In this document: positions 36,453 through 50,194 of the stretch, piece after piece | How the letters are laid out: each line of letters starts with the position of its first letter | Numbering within the stretch: the stretch's first letter is position 1 | Assembly (NCBI GenBank): GCA_947623455.1 | Contig: OX392536.1 | Location: forward strand, 7,807,282-7,871,281 | Direction: 5' to 3' | Origin: Mimachlamys varia | Lineage: Eukaryota > Mollusca > Bivalvia > Pectinida > Pectinidae | DNA: 64,000 nucleotides | Made by a program: the position numbers and the translations under genes | Notes under the pieces: generated by a model | The model's input: the letters and a program-made list of their open reading frames with translations, nothing else | Databases searched by the model: none | What the model was told of the DNA's origin: nothing

Positions 36453-38586
36453 CCAGGGTATAGTTTCACTAAGCATCGTAACTTACGAACGTTCGTAGCT
36501 TTTGCGTAAGTCAGATTAACGAATTACTAAGCGTTTCACAAAAACTTTCGTAAGTTACCCAAAAACCTTGCGTAACTCTACGCCATCTTCACCCCGTCGT
36601 AACTTACGATAGAAAATGGCGTCGTATCGTCTACTCACGCTTCGATTGGGTTTTATTTTCTTTAATGTGGCTAACAATCTCAGTGAGGGAGAATCTTGTT
36701 GACAATGAAGTGGGGAAGTCCTGAACTAAGCATGTGGGGTACAGAAATAAAGCTCATCTCTGCAAAAGTCGGTAGGACATGACAGACATTTTTTTTGGAT
36801 GCTTTATGTAATAGTAAAACCGGAATCCGGGTTTATTTTTCAGGAAAAAGTCCTTATTTTTTTCATTGATAATTGATTTAAATCTGTTTAAAGAAAAACA
36901 CAACTATATGTGATATACAAGATAAGATAGCTCGTTTGCTCAAGATTGTCGACTAGAGCCATATTGTATTTATCGGGTTTGCAGAATAGAATAGAACAGT
37001 ATTAATTTTGAAGTTGAATTGGATTTTTCTCATATTATCAATTAAATCCATCACCTACATATGTATCTATTGTTGCACCCTTACCTCGGGGCTGGGCACA
37101 TTTACGTTTACGGGACGAATATTTTGTTTTTGGAAAGTACCATCTTCCATTCCCGTTGGCAGGGACAGACGGTCAAGATAGAATTATTCCTGCGTAGTTC
37201 TGTACAGTTGTGTACATTTCAAGGTTGATGTACCTGGTAATCATTGATAACAATGGTCCACTGGCGCCCAAAGATTTGTTACAGCTAGTTTTGGACCTAA
37301 ACTAAGGTATTTAGAATGATTTTACCCTATTTATAGGATTGAGCTGAACCCCTCAAAATTGTAAAAATTACTCTATGTAGTCCATCAAACATGTCTGGGG
37401 GAGTAACCCTATAGTTTAGATCCAAAACTAGATGTAACACGAATTCAGACCCCTACATATGGACTTGACCAAAGCAACAGTGCGCGATGTTAGATGTACA
37501 TTTCCAGAAGGAACAAAGGTTAAGCCGCATGTGTTAAGTTTGCACAGTTTTCAGTATGAAATAAAGCCTATATTCGTTATACAAAATTGACGATCTAGTT
37601 GACTTTCCTCCATTAAAAAACCAGCACATACAGTTTACTAGTACTTGGTATTAACTTCATACATATGAACGCCCTGTACCAGTACTGTATAATAATCTTG
37701 TTCTGAACATTTCAAATTGTCTGGCCATCAGTCAGCTAGTAAAGCTTATTAACCACAGAATGTGTGTTCAGCATTCACATAAAAAAATAATTTTACACAT
37801 TTGGGGGGTGAAGACAAGTCGAAAATTGATCTTGACCCCCTAAATGTGTTAAATTACTCTAAACATCCTATTTTAGGTCAAAACTAGCTGTGACAAAGTC
37901 TCAGGTCCCTGTGATTACAATAAGGGTCTCGAGGATGTCGAACTCCAAGAAGTAACATCGCTGCACTAAAAAACGACCAAGGAAACTGGCATACGATTTA
38001 ATGAAATATTTTTTATGTATACAACTTTCAAATAAACCAACTATATCTACATTAGCTTTATCGGTAGCTGATTATCGCTACATGGACAAATTAACTACTA
38101 AAATAACTACCAAAACAAATCTATGCTGATTTTGATATCGTATTCAAACCCCCCCCCCCCCCCCCCCGGAGTCCCTTTCTAAGAATAATGTTGGTTTAAT
38201 CAAGAGCCTACGTAACCCTTATAGGCCCTAGTATAATTTTGCGTTCTATTTTATGGAAACGTGTGCCCAAAATTGTTTCATTTGCATTTATTGAAAAAAT
38301 ATCAGTCTCCAACGCAGAAACAAATGGGTCGCCTGGGTCTCTTGGTATCCATTGTAAACAGTGTTGTCTGCTTTTACTTACATGTTAGAGAGCACTATGT
38401 AAGTTTACATTTTCAGCGAAACGCACAGAGATGGGAACGAGGATTGCTACTTCCGTTCTTAAGTTACGAAAAAGTTACGAAGACCTTTGTGAAACGGACT
38501 TACGAAATTCGTAAGTTTTGCGTAAGTTTTTCGTAAATATTTACGAACGTTCGTAAGTTACGAAGCTTAGTGAAACGATACTCTGG
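36453..38586. mobile_element. TIR element T, unit 2
   Basis: Same element as 16537-18662. One palindromic subterminal motif near 36545 is lost, the end bases mutated (GGTATAGTTTC, GATACTCTGG), and a 19-base C run sits inside. Confidence 0.7.
38149..38167. repeat. Poly-C tract, unit 2
   Basis: 19 C in a row inside element T. The same site has 7 C in unit 1 (18243-18249) and 14 C followed by TCCC in unit 3 (57720). Confidence 0.9.
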
Positions 38587-38705
38587 GGTTTAAAACAATT
38601 TCTGATAAAAAAGCCACCATAATCTCAACTCCTTGGAAGTATAAAGCATCTAGACATCGTAGTTTAGGTCCAAAAGCTACACTGAAAGTGTAACAAATTC
38701 TCGGG

Positions 38706-40753
38706 CTCTTATGGACAAGCTAGATTGTGTCCTACAGTAGTCTAGCAATCTTAACAGTTTCGTGAACAGGTTACATCTGTCGAATAATAGAATCTAACGT
38801 ATGTAACTTCCTAAAGGAGAACGGATTTCTTTTAAATTGTATAAGTATTGGACATGAAATAAAATCACGAAATCTGACTAACTGGCAGATGATCCAATTT
38901 GCATTTCGCACAATCATTGAGGGGACTTATGAAGAAATTAGGACCAATATATCTTGAACGAATGCTTTCGGAAATTATGTCAGTATTTTGTCAGATCAAG
39001 TATAAAGTTATCTACGATATGATACTGGCTACGATATGATACAAGTCATTGGTATGTCAATTAGTTGTTTTACATGTGTAGTACACCCGTACATTACTGT
39101 AAGCAACGTTAACGATACACTGTTTTAAACAAATGTATTACTTCGCCAGGAACGAAAAAACGTGTGCCCTACCAACGTCATCGGGAAATGAAGTGATCAG
39201 AGTTTACTAGTTTCATTGAGGCGGTGTGACGTGAAAATGTAAATATTGTTGGTTAAATGACGACGCATATACAAACGCAGGTAATAAATTAATAATTGTG
39301 AAACATATAAATGAAATTAAGCAATCGTTCTATAGTAAAAATGTAAATATATGGATTGAAAATACTTTTTTAACTTTCTTAGTGCTATTAAAAGTCCTCG
39401 GTTACATCCATATTTAGCATGAAGCCCGATGAATGTAACATAGTTATTGTACATACTCATGTACATTACAATGTACTTATATTTAGCACATGTCTCTTTT
39501 CGTAGTATAACATTGTGAAGGGATGAACTCGCATAATAGTATATACACGAGAGTACAAGATTAGGCCTACAACTCAATAACCGTTATGACTATAGATTTG
39601 CCAGTACGTATATGAGAAAAGCAACACAGGAAAATTCCACTTAGCAGGACGCAGGATTACATCCCCTCGGCTGAATCACATATGAGTCTGATTCATCTAG
39701 TTTCATCTTTGTTGTACATTGCAATGATATAACTTCATTATTTGACTGTAGCTAATGTTTTCAACTGTTCAGGTATAAAATGTATAAAGCAAATTGCGTA
39801 CAAATTAAACTTTAAAGTCATTTGGAAACATATATTAAGATATCTATCATACGTATACACAAGCAAACTGTTTTCATGTCAATTCAGGTCAAAATGTTTA
39901 GATCAAAGAGCAACAAAGTCAGTTCATGTCATGTTTTGTACCTGAAACTGACCCGAAATTGATCTGAAATTCAGGTCATTTTGACATGGAAAAAGGTCAT
40001 ACTTCAGAGGCATGTCCTTTGAATTTGAAAAATGAGTAAGATGGTCCGCAAAAGAAAAAGTTGATAGCGTCGTATTGTTTATTGCTGCGTTGCATAAGAA
40101 CCCTAATGCATTCATGCTATATATTTTTCGACTTCACTGCTGATGGGGGATACGAATCGTCTTTCTACATATAAACATGTATGTACGTGGTGTCAGGTTG
40201 TCGACAATTCATTATTTCGGACGATAGGCCCACTGAAACAATCCTCAAATTCCGGGAATCACGGAGGGGGACACCCTCTTCATGGCAGACAGTGAGTGAT
40301 ACAACACTTATACTTGTAATGACGACGCTTTGTCAATGTTTAATTATGTTAATTCGATCTTACCCAATAAGTGATTTAAGTGGAAAATAAAGCCAATTAG
40401 TTGTCGTTTCTCGTTCAAACGAGAGTTCGGCGTGGCATGCATTGTTTTTGAACCTTTATCTCACATTATATTCATACTCGTTTCGGGTTATAGTCCTATG
40501 AATCGAAACGGAACTTACTTTTAGTGACACTGCAGCGCAAATGTTAATATACAGTGATACATTCAGCAATAACACAGGTGCAAACAATAGATTATAATAT
40601 GCCTGATGAATAAATAAAACATAAGATAAGATTTTAGCTTCAAAACCAATTGTATCCACTCATTATGGATTATTGTTTACATATGACAACTTAAAAGAAA
40701 TAAACAGGCCATTTTCCGACTCAAGTTAATTCTGTGTTTTTGAAAGTGTAACT
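38706..40753. other. Non-coding spacer, unit 2
   Basis: Equivalent of 18786-20810. The donor-like GTGAGT (40292) persists, but the open stretch before it is shifted by an 8-base insertion. Confidence 0.4.
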
Positions 40754-41244
40754 AGGTGGACGGATTGGTCGAGTGGTTAACACTCCGGCCTTCCATGCAG
40801 GCGGCCGGGGTTCGATCCCTGAAATCGTCATACGCATGGAACATTCAGTATTTTTCTCCCGCCCACACAACTCCGGTGGAGTATAAAATGGTCTGGGGTT
40901 GGTGTTGCATTATCTGTGCTATAGCATTCAAGTGAGGTGGCACTCTAAAAGATGCCGTTGGAAACACGGTCCCACTACAAACAGAACACAATTCATCTCC
41001 AGCACACACACATACATATACACACATGGAGATATTAGCCAGGTGGTATAGGACAAGTAGTTAGCCTGATAAGGCAGCTCCTGCGAACTCCTCAGAATTG
41101 TAAATGATAGAATTTGTGCATTATGTGTTAATTGTATTAATTGTATGATAATTGTATATGTATGTACTGTAAAGCGCTTTAGAGTGGCTTCTGTTAGCAA
41201 GATAGGGCACTATATCAAATGTTGTATATTATTATATTATTATA
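40754..41244 (+). mobile_element. tRNA-derived SINE, family 1, unit 2
   Basis: Same insertion as 20811-21302, with intact A and B boxes. The corresponding copy at the end of unit 3 is missing because of the deletion at the unit 3/4 junction. Confidence 0.85.
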
Positions 41245-42480
41245 GAGAGACAGAGTGCTCTAGTGTGCTTGTTTTAAAGGAGTGGAGGCATGGCCAGGAT
41301 AGCATCTTAAACTTGTCTGAAGATGTCGAATCTGTTTAGAAAAACAATGTATCTGTACTCGGCTGACAAAGTAATGAATTTACTGTAACATCCTCCGTAC
41401 ATTCACATTAGCAGGTTGAATGGGGGGCTCCTGAGAAAGTGTAGTGGTATGCATCGTACACTTCAGATCCATGACTTTTCTTTTGGTAAAGGCCCGTATT
41501 TATTTTGATGATCTTTGCTGTCCACATGTATCTTGTCTTACAAAGCTCACACAACATTTAGTACGAAAGCACTTCCTAAAATCCGTTTCTAAACTGCTGC
41601 ATGTTTATTACAAATCCAATCAAAGGAGTAATGGTTTCATTTGAAATAAAGGTCAAGTTAAGATTAATTCGACTTGCATTATTTGTTAGGTCAAATTAAA
41701 GCCGATTTCGGGTAAGAATGTGAATTTCATAAATTGACATTTTGTTCTTTCCTGGTTTGTTTTTACCTGAACAATTTGACAGGAATTGACATGGAATTAT
41801 TTTGTCTGTGTAGCGTTTATTTAACAGTTATATAGAGGCGTCTTTATCAGTTGATGAGTGGGTTCTTGATCATTTATAGAGCAGGTTCTTGATAATTCTG
41901 GTGTAGCTCTTTGCTCAGTTAAAAGTCGTTTCTTAATCCAATTTTGATGTGACCCTTTGATGAAATCTTTATATCCTTTATCAATTACTCTCAATGATGT
42001 TATGGAATCGAAAATTAATAGCTCATGTCCCCTTTCCATTCTGTTAAATTTTTATCTTGTTCGAAGCTTGGTTGCCTTGAATCATGCAAGAGTTAACATA
42101 TTTAAAAGTTTCATCGGATCCCCTGGATAATTCTTCTAAGTCAGTCCGTGTTTTTTTGGTTTATTGTTTTCAATTTTTATGTATTTAAAAAAACAACTAA
42201 ATATGATTGAACTTTGTAACGTATTTCATGTTCTGCGGTCAATGACAATTTTGTGCATGTTAACATTTCGACTTAATAGTAACCTGATAATTCAGTATAT
42301 TTTAATGTATTTGATTTTGCGTTTTCCATGTTTGCCATTGCCTGCTTAAACTGTCAAGTTTCCGAGAAATATAAACATGACCGGTTTACCAGGACCTTAA
42401 ATAGTACTACAACACTTCAGGGCAGCGCTCTCAAGTCTATATATACACACACACACACAGTTTACAAAAGCGGTTACAAG

Positions 42481-43009
42481 ATGGCAGGTCGCAAGGTAAT
42501 ATTGATATATTTTTAATCATAATAGTCTGTGCCTTGAGTATATTTGGTTGTGTGTGGAAATATTATAGTCATGGTATATGAAATGGACACGCTAAACCAT
42601 GTACATTACCAGGCTGTTCATACATCTAAACTCGATATGAGAGTATGGGCGTTGTATCGCTGTATATATCAACTCTAACTTGACTTTAGTCAATGTCTTT
42701 GTTAACGACATATTCGACCATATCGTAAAGGTTGTGTCTTTGCTAGTTTAATTTCTCGGAATATAAATGTTCTACATTGTATGTATCTTTACTGATCAGA
42801 GAAACTTGGTCAAATATAAATCTAGAGTCGAAATTATTTGTGCAAAACGGTTTTATTTCACATTCAAAATGGCGTCTGATGGAAGATTACATAAAGGCTT
42901 AAATATTGCTGGTAGTAACGTACAACACAGACAACATAGAATCGACCAATCAAGTAGCTTTGCTTATCCGATCCTCAAGTATCATCTGCTCAATGGAGAT
43001 GATGATTAA
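42481..43009 (+). CDS. Candidate two-exon small protein gene, unit 3 copy
   Basis: Exon 1 is 42481-42495, intron 42496-42799, exon 2 42800-43009. This appears closest to the consensus of the four copies: KYKSR near residue 10 and a GDDD tail. A TATATATA run at 42438 and a long CA tract precede the ATG, and AATAAA signals follow at 43040. The intron has point changes relative to the other units while exon 1 is identical in all four. No domain is recognised. Confidence 0.45.
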
Positions 43010-43524
43010 TGTTATTTAGATGTTATTTGAAGTTCAAAGAATAAAATAAATACGTTTTCCTTCCTGACAACCTTCTTTTCAGACATATTTCGTCTGGGGT
43101 AATTATACTTGATATATATGTATGTTTATTCCGCTGATTAACAAAAATATGTAGTTATTCTTTCCATCTGGTCAGTGTCACAATATTCTCGTATACAATT
43201 TTACTCGAATACCCCTAATTTTTCGAACAGTTCGTTTTGGTCCAGACCGAGTCCGTACATACTCAATTAACCTCGGATTACTTGAATACCATATATTCAA
43301 CGAACAATTGTCCAGGTTCCCAATAGTTCGAGTAAGTAGGGTTTTACTGTAATGAATATATATTTAAAAATGACTTTGGAAGTTGCTCCGTAGCTAAAAA
43401 AGATAAATCATGTGTTTATGAAGTATGTTATGGTCGGCATCTCGGTCTCTCTCGTGGAAAATGTTCTACATCCTTGTATGATATAAATATGGACGTTTGT
43501 GAAAATGCGTATAAGTATGCCTGT

Positions 43525-43760
43525 CTGTTGTGATTGCGAAGTATGCCTCCTTTTTCTCTTTGAGGCCATGACATTTACTTTGATCTGACCAAGATTTACA
43601 TGGAGGGTGTCGGCGATGAAGCAGAAGACGCTTACCCTTCCGGAACACCTGGTCTTATTATCTTGTTCTTTTCCAAGGGTCTCTATGATCATCTTTCCTT
43701 TGTTCATATTTTGCCCCTAGTTTTTTTTATAGATTTTGAGTTTGGATCATGGTTTTGTTG
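43525..43760 (-). repeat. Dispersed repeat Q1, unit 3
   Basis: Orthologous to 2150-2390 of unit 1. Differences are point substitutions only. Confidence 0.5.
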
Positions 43761-44280
43761 ATCTTTGAAATTTTTGTGATCATTAAATGTACTTAAATTT
43801 TATTATAATTAAATTGTCAGAGACCAAATAAGTTGGACAAAAATATCTCCTGTAAGTTACATTTTTGTTGATTTGAACTTTGAGATTTTATTATTAGAAA
43901 GTTTAATGGATGAAACAACCTTTAAAGAGGCATCACGGTAAAACTGTATTTTTTTATACTTATTTAGAATTATTTTATATATGAATTAAACGTATTATCT
44001 TGTGGAAAATCAATGGGTGATTTACGCTGAAATATGTTCTCAAAAACATTAGTTAATTATAAAATAGGGGGAATCACTTTTTGTTGATTAGGCCTAACGA
44101 TTTGGACATGTAATTGTTTTGCGTCACATATGATAACGCATGCGCATTACAAGCTACATCGGTAAACAAAACAAATGGCTATCAGCGTGACCTTCATGTA
44201 ACTACCAAGCAAACTGTAGCCGAATGCATGTAATGGTCAAAACATAACGCAAGGATTATATTACAGAAGTATAATAAGGG

Positions 44281-44583
44281 ATGGGAAGTATTCAAGGGAG
44301 AAACTTACTGCCCCACTGTTTGCATGTTACAGTTTTCTTCTGTCTGACCGCGCGGCTGCGAGTACAAACAGCTTTGATTTGGTTTTGGAGCCACCCAAGG
44401 GATAACTCTTTCATTCCTCTGTTACATGAAAAAACGTATGTAAAACTTAAAGCTTGTTTTGTAATAATCCCTGTATACTTTTCCAGTAAAACGGAATTAT
44501 TGAATTATATTGCTGGAGAGAAAGACCTTTTCATATACAAGATAAAATATATCGGGGAGGGGGGTCTTTTGTTTACGTTGTAA
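44281..44583 (+). CDS. Uncertain 100-codon ORF, unit 3
   Basis: Same frame as 24441-24743, differing by a few residues (for example a Leu for Pro in TARxRV and Ser for Gly in WFWxHP). Loss of the frame in unit 1 argues against a constrained protein. Confidence 0.15.
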   Translation: MGSIQGRNLLPHCLHVTVFFCLTARLRVQTALIWFWSHPRDNSFIPLLHEKTYVKLKACFVIIPVYFSSKTELLNYIAGEKDLFIYKIKYIGEGGLLFTL

Positions 44584-45270
44584 AAAGCCGGTCTAGGTGC
44601 GACTGAGGTTAGAGTGTATATGGCTTCAATTTGGACAAACTGAATATATTTTAACCATCATGCGCGGAAAAAATTGCTTTTCATACCTAATCTATAAAAT
44701 ACGGAAGGTACAAATATTATCGGGTTGGGACCCCGGTATTTAATTTGATACGAATTAATATATATGCATAACTGAAGTCATTCATTAAAATTTTTTAAAA
44801 AAATCCATATACATGTATGTCCCATGCCTGGAGTTGTGTTGAAAATGTCAATGTACCATTTTAAATGAATTTACAAAAAAAAAAAAAGTAAAATGAAAAC
44901 GAAGCTATCATAATATATTGAAATGGATTAAGTATTGGACAATCATATAAGTATCCCGAGTTCCAAATTTGATATACATGTATTCTATATGTTTAGTTTG
45001 TGGTGCGTCATATGAGTGCACGGACATCTGTGATATATAATTGTAAGTGTTAACGTATGCTGACGCTGAAAGTTAGATAGATTTTAGAATAATATATAAA
45101 TATTCTGAAAACTAAATCTTCAAGACATTGAGTTGTAAAAAAAATTGGAATCATTTAATTTTTTTACTTTTTAATGCATGCACACCTTTTATGAAACCAT
45201 TCTAAATTAGGATTCGTGAATGTAACTTTTTACAGTAATTATAAGGTTTGCCCCATGGTTGTTATGGTCG

Positions 45271-45372
45271 GAAACCAACATGACACTGCATTTAGACGTA
45301 AGAGTGCAGTGTCATGTTGGTTTCTGACAATGCATGGTTGTATATATCCCGTACCCATTGGTACGGGATATA
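45271..45372. repeat. Double hairpin, unit 3
   Basis: Copy of the two hairpins at 25433-25534. Both have perfect arms here. Confidence 0.8.
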
Positions 45373-46602
45373 TTAATGATGCAGAGCTGCCGACATGTAT
45401 TTCTTCATATAAATATCGTGTATATTTAACGTCTGATTATCAAAGTGAATGTGATTCAATAAATGTATACACAGACTTTGTCTCCGTTTCATAATCGGAC
45501 GTATATACATTACGCGTCCCCTCTTGGGCCCCTTCGTCAAATTGACCGAGAACGCTGTCACATGACGCGTGATCATCGCTATTTTTATCGGGCTTTCTCG
45601 AGGAATGCAATTTTGCAAGTGACTAATAAAGACATTTTGAGTGGACTTTGAATATTGGAATTACAGGAAAATGTAACTGGTAGGGAAGAACTTCACTGTA
45701 GGTTTTCACGATTTGAAATTATACAGAACTATTTTGATTTTACATCTAAATTCATAGTTTTAAAGGTGTTTTACGCACCTGGCCCTCCTGCTCTACATTA
45801 ATTAAGAATTTTTGGATTCCCACCGTTCGGCTCCTAGCATTACTGAAGTCCTAGAAGGACAAAACATCTGTATGAGGCAGTTTAATTCATTTCTTCGGCA
45901 AACTGTATCTATTACTAAATTTGAAAGTTCAAGCATATATTATCTGTCGATACTATTCTTCTGACTATTTCTAAACATGTATAAAATGACGATATTAAAA
46001 TTCAAGTAAAATCAATTGCACCTGTTTGACATTCATTAAAACTTGGCTAAAACTGACGAAGGTTTTAATCAAAACTGTCTGTATATAAAATACCCCAAGG
46101 CCACGTAGTAAACATTAATATCTGAATGTGATACTAACAAAGTAGGGGCCCAATTTTTGCTGGTTATCACAAATAAGTTTCATTTTTGGCATATACCTGC
46201 CTTGTGATTGTTTCATCACGAACTGACATTATCGGTGAATGGTATTAAAAAGAACTATCAAGGATCACTATATCACACCAAAATATATTGCAAATGGTAA
46301 ATGGCCAAATATTACAAAAAAAAAAAAATGATTGGAAAATTGGCAACAATTACTTAATATATCCTAAACCTACAATTTGCTGACTATATCATTTTGCAAT
46401 TATTGTATTATAACATCTATTGATATCGGTCGGGGAGTAATAATTTTTGAACAACTTCATTAATTTTTGTACCTAAACTAAGGTACTTTTAGAAGTTGTA
46501 CAAGTTTAAGGGGTCTTGAGAGTGAATATATCATCAATTTGTCGTAATTTTACCGAAAGTTGACCTTTGCCCCTTAAAATGTTTAACTTGCTCTGAACAT
46601 TA

Positions 46603-46752
46603 GGACCCGGTCCCATACCATGGAATGCACAGCGTCTATCGAACATGGTTAATACAAATACCGGTGATAACAGTCACATGTGTATGGCATGTATTCTACG
46701 TAGGGTGATGAAGGAGATCCTAATGGTGGTCCGCACTGCATATGTACAATGA
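46603..46752 (+). CDS. Exon-like open frame, unit 3
   Basis: Copy of 5272-5421 with the same length and stop. CCTAGG became CCATGG, giving Arg to Trp. Confidence 0.2.
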   Translation, partial: GPGPIPWNAQRLSNMVNTNTGDNSHMCMACILRRVMKEILMVVRTAYVQ

Positions 46753-47417
46753 AATGTGTGGCCACCTTTACGGTAAATATGTTTGTACCGGTATCAATAT
46801 TCATGTGATATAACAATTGTAGTTAACTTACAGAACAATAATATAGCTTTGTTTTTATATCCTACAATACACTCCACATAAATGCGTTGCAGAAACACAT
46901 GATACAAATACTTTGTCACAATAAAGCCGTTTATAAAAACGTAAATTGGAGAGAATCCCGAAGGGTTAACAAACGTATAAGCTGAACTCAAACTAAAACA
47001 CACTTTTTCAAGGGCGTTCTTTATATTTTTTGGCGAGTGGCTAGACACTGTTTTCAGAAAAACCCACTTTTATCATATTTGTCAACTGGGACGAAATAAT
47101 CAAAACCTAATTAAGTTCTTACTTAATAAACAAAGCGTCATAAACAAGCTATGTTGTAAAGCGGATAAATTACCGTTTAATAAAGTAAGGCCTTTATTTG
47201 ACCAATAAGATCGAGAAAACCATAAACTAGAATTATATGAAGTGTGTTTGCTTTCTGAAAAGTCTGCATAGAACATAATAACTTTGTCAATTCATAGTTT
47301 TTTCAATAATTTTTTTTTTGCCATACAGAGTTTTTATTTTGTGTTTCTGCTATCATATATGCATGTCTTATTTTATTCAATGTAGATTTATACTAATGTG
47401 TGTCGTCCTTTTTTCAG

Positions 47418-47491
47418 CTCTTACTGCGGAGTGCTAAAATTCTTAAATGGTATCCCGAGGATTGAGATTTCTTTGTCTACATCATACAGGG
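47418..47491 (+). other. Candidate 74-bp internal exon, unit 3
   Basis: Copy of 6082-6155. It has several base changes but the splice signals, length and open frame are kept. Confidence 0.22.
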
Positions 47492-48113
47492 GTGAGTGAT
47501 TATTTTTCTTTCTCAATTTCCTAACGTAACACACGCAAAAGAATGAACTTGATGCATCCCGCAATCGTCAATGGTGGATGCAATGCGTGACGAAATTGGT
47601 GACGTTACTCCGGTTACACTGTATAAAGTGATGACGTTACAATGATCATGACGTCACAAAGACAGGTTTATCTTTTCCCTAGAAAAATTGGAATTTACCT
47701 GAAAATGATGGGAGAAAATGGTATCAAAAAGGGTATAAGTCTTTGCCAACAATCCTGATTCTGAGTAAGAGCTGTATTAACCAGTGACCCTACTCGCCGC
47801 CAGTGGGGAGTTGTCCCATTTGATTACCTATATCTAAGACACGGGATACTTGTGAACACTCTTTGATAAAACATTTAAATAAAGTATTTATCTAAGTGTA
47901 ATTATGTAACAGACTCGCTTGTTAATACAAAAACATATAAATATGTGGTCAAATCCGTTAACGTTAACTATCCCAACTGATAATTGTCGATTTTGTTTTC
48001 AGTAATTTAATGTTGATATTTTAAAATGAGAATTTGGGGGGTGTCTCTGTCATTGATATAATATCAGGAATTTTCAAACGCTTGTGAAGTAACGAAATTT
48101 TCATTGGCGTATA

Positions 48114-48290
48114 AAAACAACGTAAATTTAAGTATTGGTTTTCATATTTTTGACATTCATTGGTGTATAACATGCATGTACATTGGCGCATCCACATATT
48201 GAATGTTGAATATGTGGGTAAGCCAATGTTTGTTACACACCAATAAATGTCAAAAATATGAAAACCAATACTTAAATCTACATTGTTTTT
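48114..48290. repeat. Long foldback, unit 3
   Basis: Near-complete inverted repeat of about 177 bp. The outer roughly 45 bases of the arms (TTTAAGTATTGGTTTTCATA and inverse) pair with about three mismatches, and the inner part pairs more loosely. In units 1 and 2 only the right arm and the inner left arm exist, and the outer left arm is different DNA. Confidence 0.75.
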
Positions 48291-48694
48291 GTTAACCAAA
48301 GCACAGTTAATGCAGACATATACCTATAGTATTAGTCAAAGCATGATTCAACGTCAGGGAAAATCTAGGCATAGAACAGCCACCCATTGGCAGTGGAGCA
48401 GTATATCTCCAACGCTACAATTATAACGTCATGAGCATGATGACATCACGATGCCCTGATGTATGTTATTGAAAATAGCATGCATTGGGCAAAGTAGCTT
48501 CATTTAGTCGTTGTTCAGTGGAAATGGAAATATTTGAAAGAACACACATTTCGCTCCTGTTTAAAAGTCGCTTTAGTTTTGTTTGACATCTCAGTTTATA
48601 GATGTATTACCTACAAAAACATTGCATGTTTTATGCATAAACAAAAGAACTCTACAACTTCAATGTCTTTATTTAACTACACATTATATATTGT

Positions 48695-49001
48695 GGTGGC
48701 ACGGTGGTCTAGGGGTAAGACTCCGGACTCATGATCGAAGTGTATGAGTTAGAGTCGCTGTCCCGCCACTTGTGTTGAATCCTTGAGCAAGATATTTTAC
48801 TCCGCTTGTTCCAGTCTACTCAGCCGTAAATGAGTGCGTGAAATGGCAGCACCAGTTCTATGCACCCCAGGGATTTGAGAATGATATTAGCTGATTACTA
48901 AGGCCCTATAACCACGGACAATAAGTTGTGAACCACTTTGAGACGACATTTAAGGTTGTTATAAAGCCGTACATAAGAACCTCGAATTATTATCATTATT
49001 T
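48695..49001 (+). mobile_element. tRNA-derived SINE, family 2, unit 3
   Basis: Same insertion as 7628-7936. It has changes in the head (GGTAAGACTCCGG instead of GGTAGGACGCCGG). Confidence 0.8.
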
Positions 49002-49391
49002 TTAATATAGTTCTTATTGAGTCTTCACTATGATGTGCTTTTCATTTTGTGTGGTTTTCACATATTAAGATGATAATCCTGACATGTTTGATATTTTAGC
49101 TATGCTGTAACATAGATATTTTGAAAACATCAGTAGATTATCACAGCCAAAAAAGTAATGATATATTGAAACTTTTAATAATCTTACTAACATATTGTGT
49201 GTATGTATAGTACATTGGATATGAGTAATTCGCAAGTTTATGTGATTTTTTTCGTTGTAAGTAAATGAGAATGAAACACTTTCGTTAAATTTTGTTTTTC
49301 AATCTCATTAGGGCTAATATACTTACAATAGTAGTGATAGATAACGTCTTCTTTATGTTTGTTTTTTAATTTAGTTCCCCATGGATTTCAT

Positions 49392-49632
49392 GTAAGTTTT
49401 AATCCTATATGTAGAAATGTTTTATTAATCTAGCGCAATTGATCAATCAGTTTTAGACAATCTACATGTCGTTGAGAATAGCACTACAATTCACCGATAG
49501 AAAAGCTGGACACATGATCTGCTAAACAAATATTGACTAATTTTCAATGAACCCAGCATATTTTGAAATAAAATATTCCGCATCTTTGCCCATTTTGACA
49601 CATGTAATATTTATAACAGGTTTCGTCTGGCT
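49392..49632. other. 241-bp insertion, unit 3 only
   Basis: Units 1 and 2 read straight from ATTTCAT to ATCTTAAT at this point. The inserted DNA is AT-rich and has no obvious terminal inverted repeats, poly-A or pol III boxes. Origin not recognised. Confidence 0.7.
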
Positions 49633-50194
49633 ATCTTAATATTATGTATTTACTCAATAGTTATCATGAAAAGCTATTTATATATTACCCTGCACATATA
49701 TCACACAATTTAGCAACATATAAAAGAACCCATTGAACAACATATCACGTGACATGATTGTCCTTATAGTAATACACGAAGAACTGAAGACTAAACAGGA
49801 CGTAAATGAAATTAGATAAACAGGAAAACCCACTTCAGAAGAATCTAGAATCTAGAATCCAATGGCAACAGGCAGTGTGTCTGATTCATTCCATCATGTC
49901 CACCGTCATATATATGTTACAGTGCAATGCTATAACACCGGCATCTGACCTTTCCCAATGACTTCAAATGCTTGACATCTATCAAGTCTATAGTATAGTG
50001 GAAATTGCAAACAGCTTAAATTACTGCATTGTTTTCACAATCAACAAAGCATATGTTGTTCCCTATTATGTTATCTGTTTCAAACGCTTTGCAGAAGTGA
50101 TATATTGATATTGGTTTCATTGATATTTTGTATATCTGTGTGATATGAAGATGGACGCTTTTTGAGTATACTCATTATTGTGCTTACTTGTTGT

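Larger units (their letters stand above)
21413..41353 (+). repeat. Tandem macro-repeat, unit 2 (19.9 kb)
   Basis: This is the second complete copy, collinear with unit 1. Differences seen directly: a single Gypsy remnant instead of two, an extra block of about 440 bp at 25275-25714 holding two hairpins, no MITE at the site corresponding to 4554 (near 26500), a 32-bp loss near 26005, and a 19-base C run at 38149. Its phase is defined by the window start, so the biological unit boundary is arbitrary. Confidence 0.95.
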
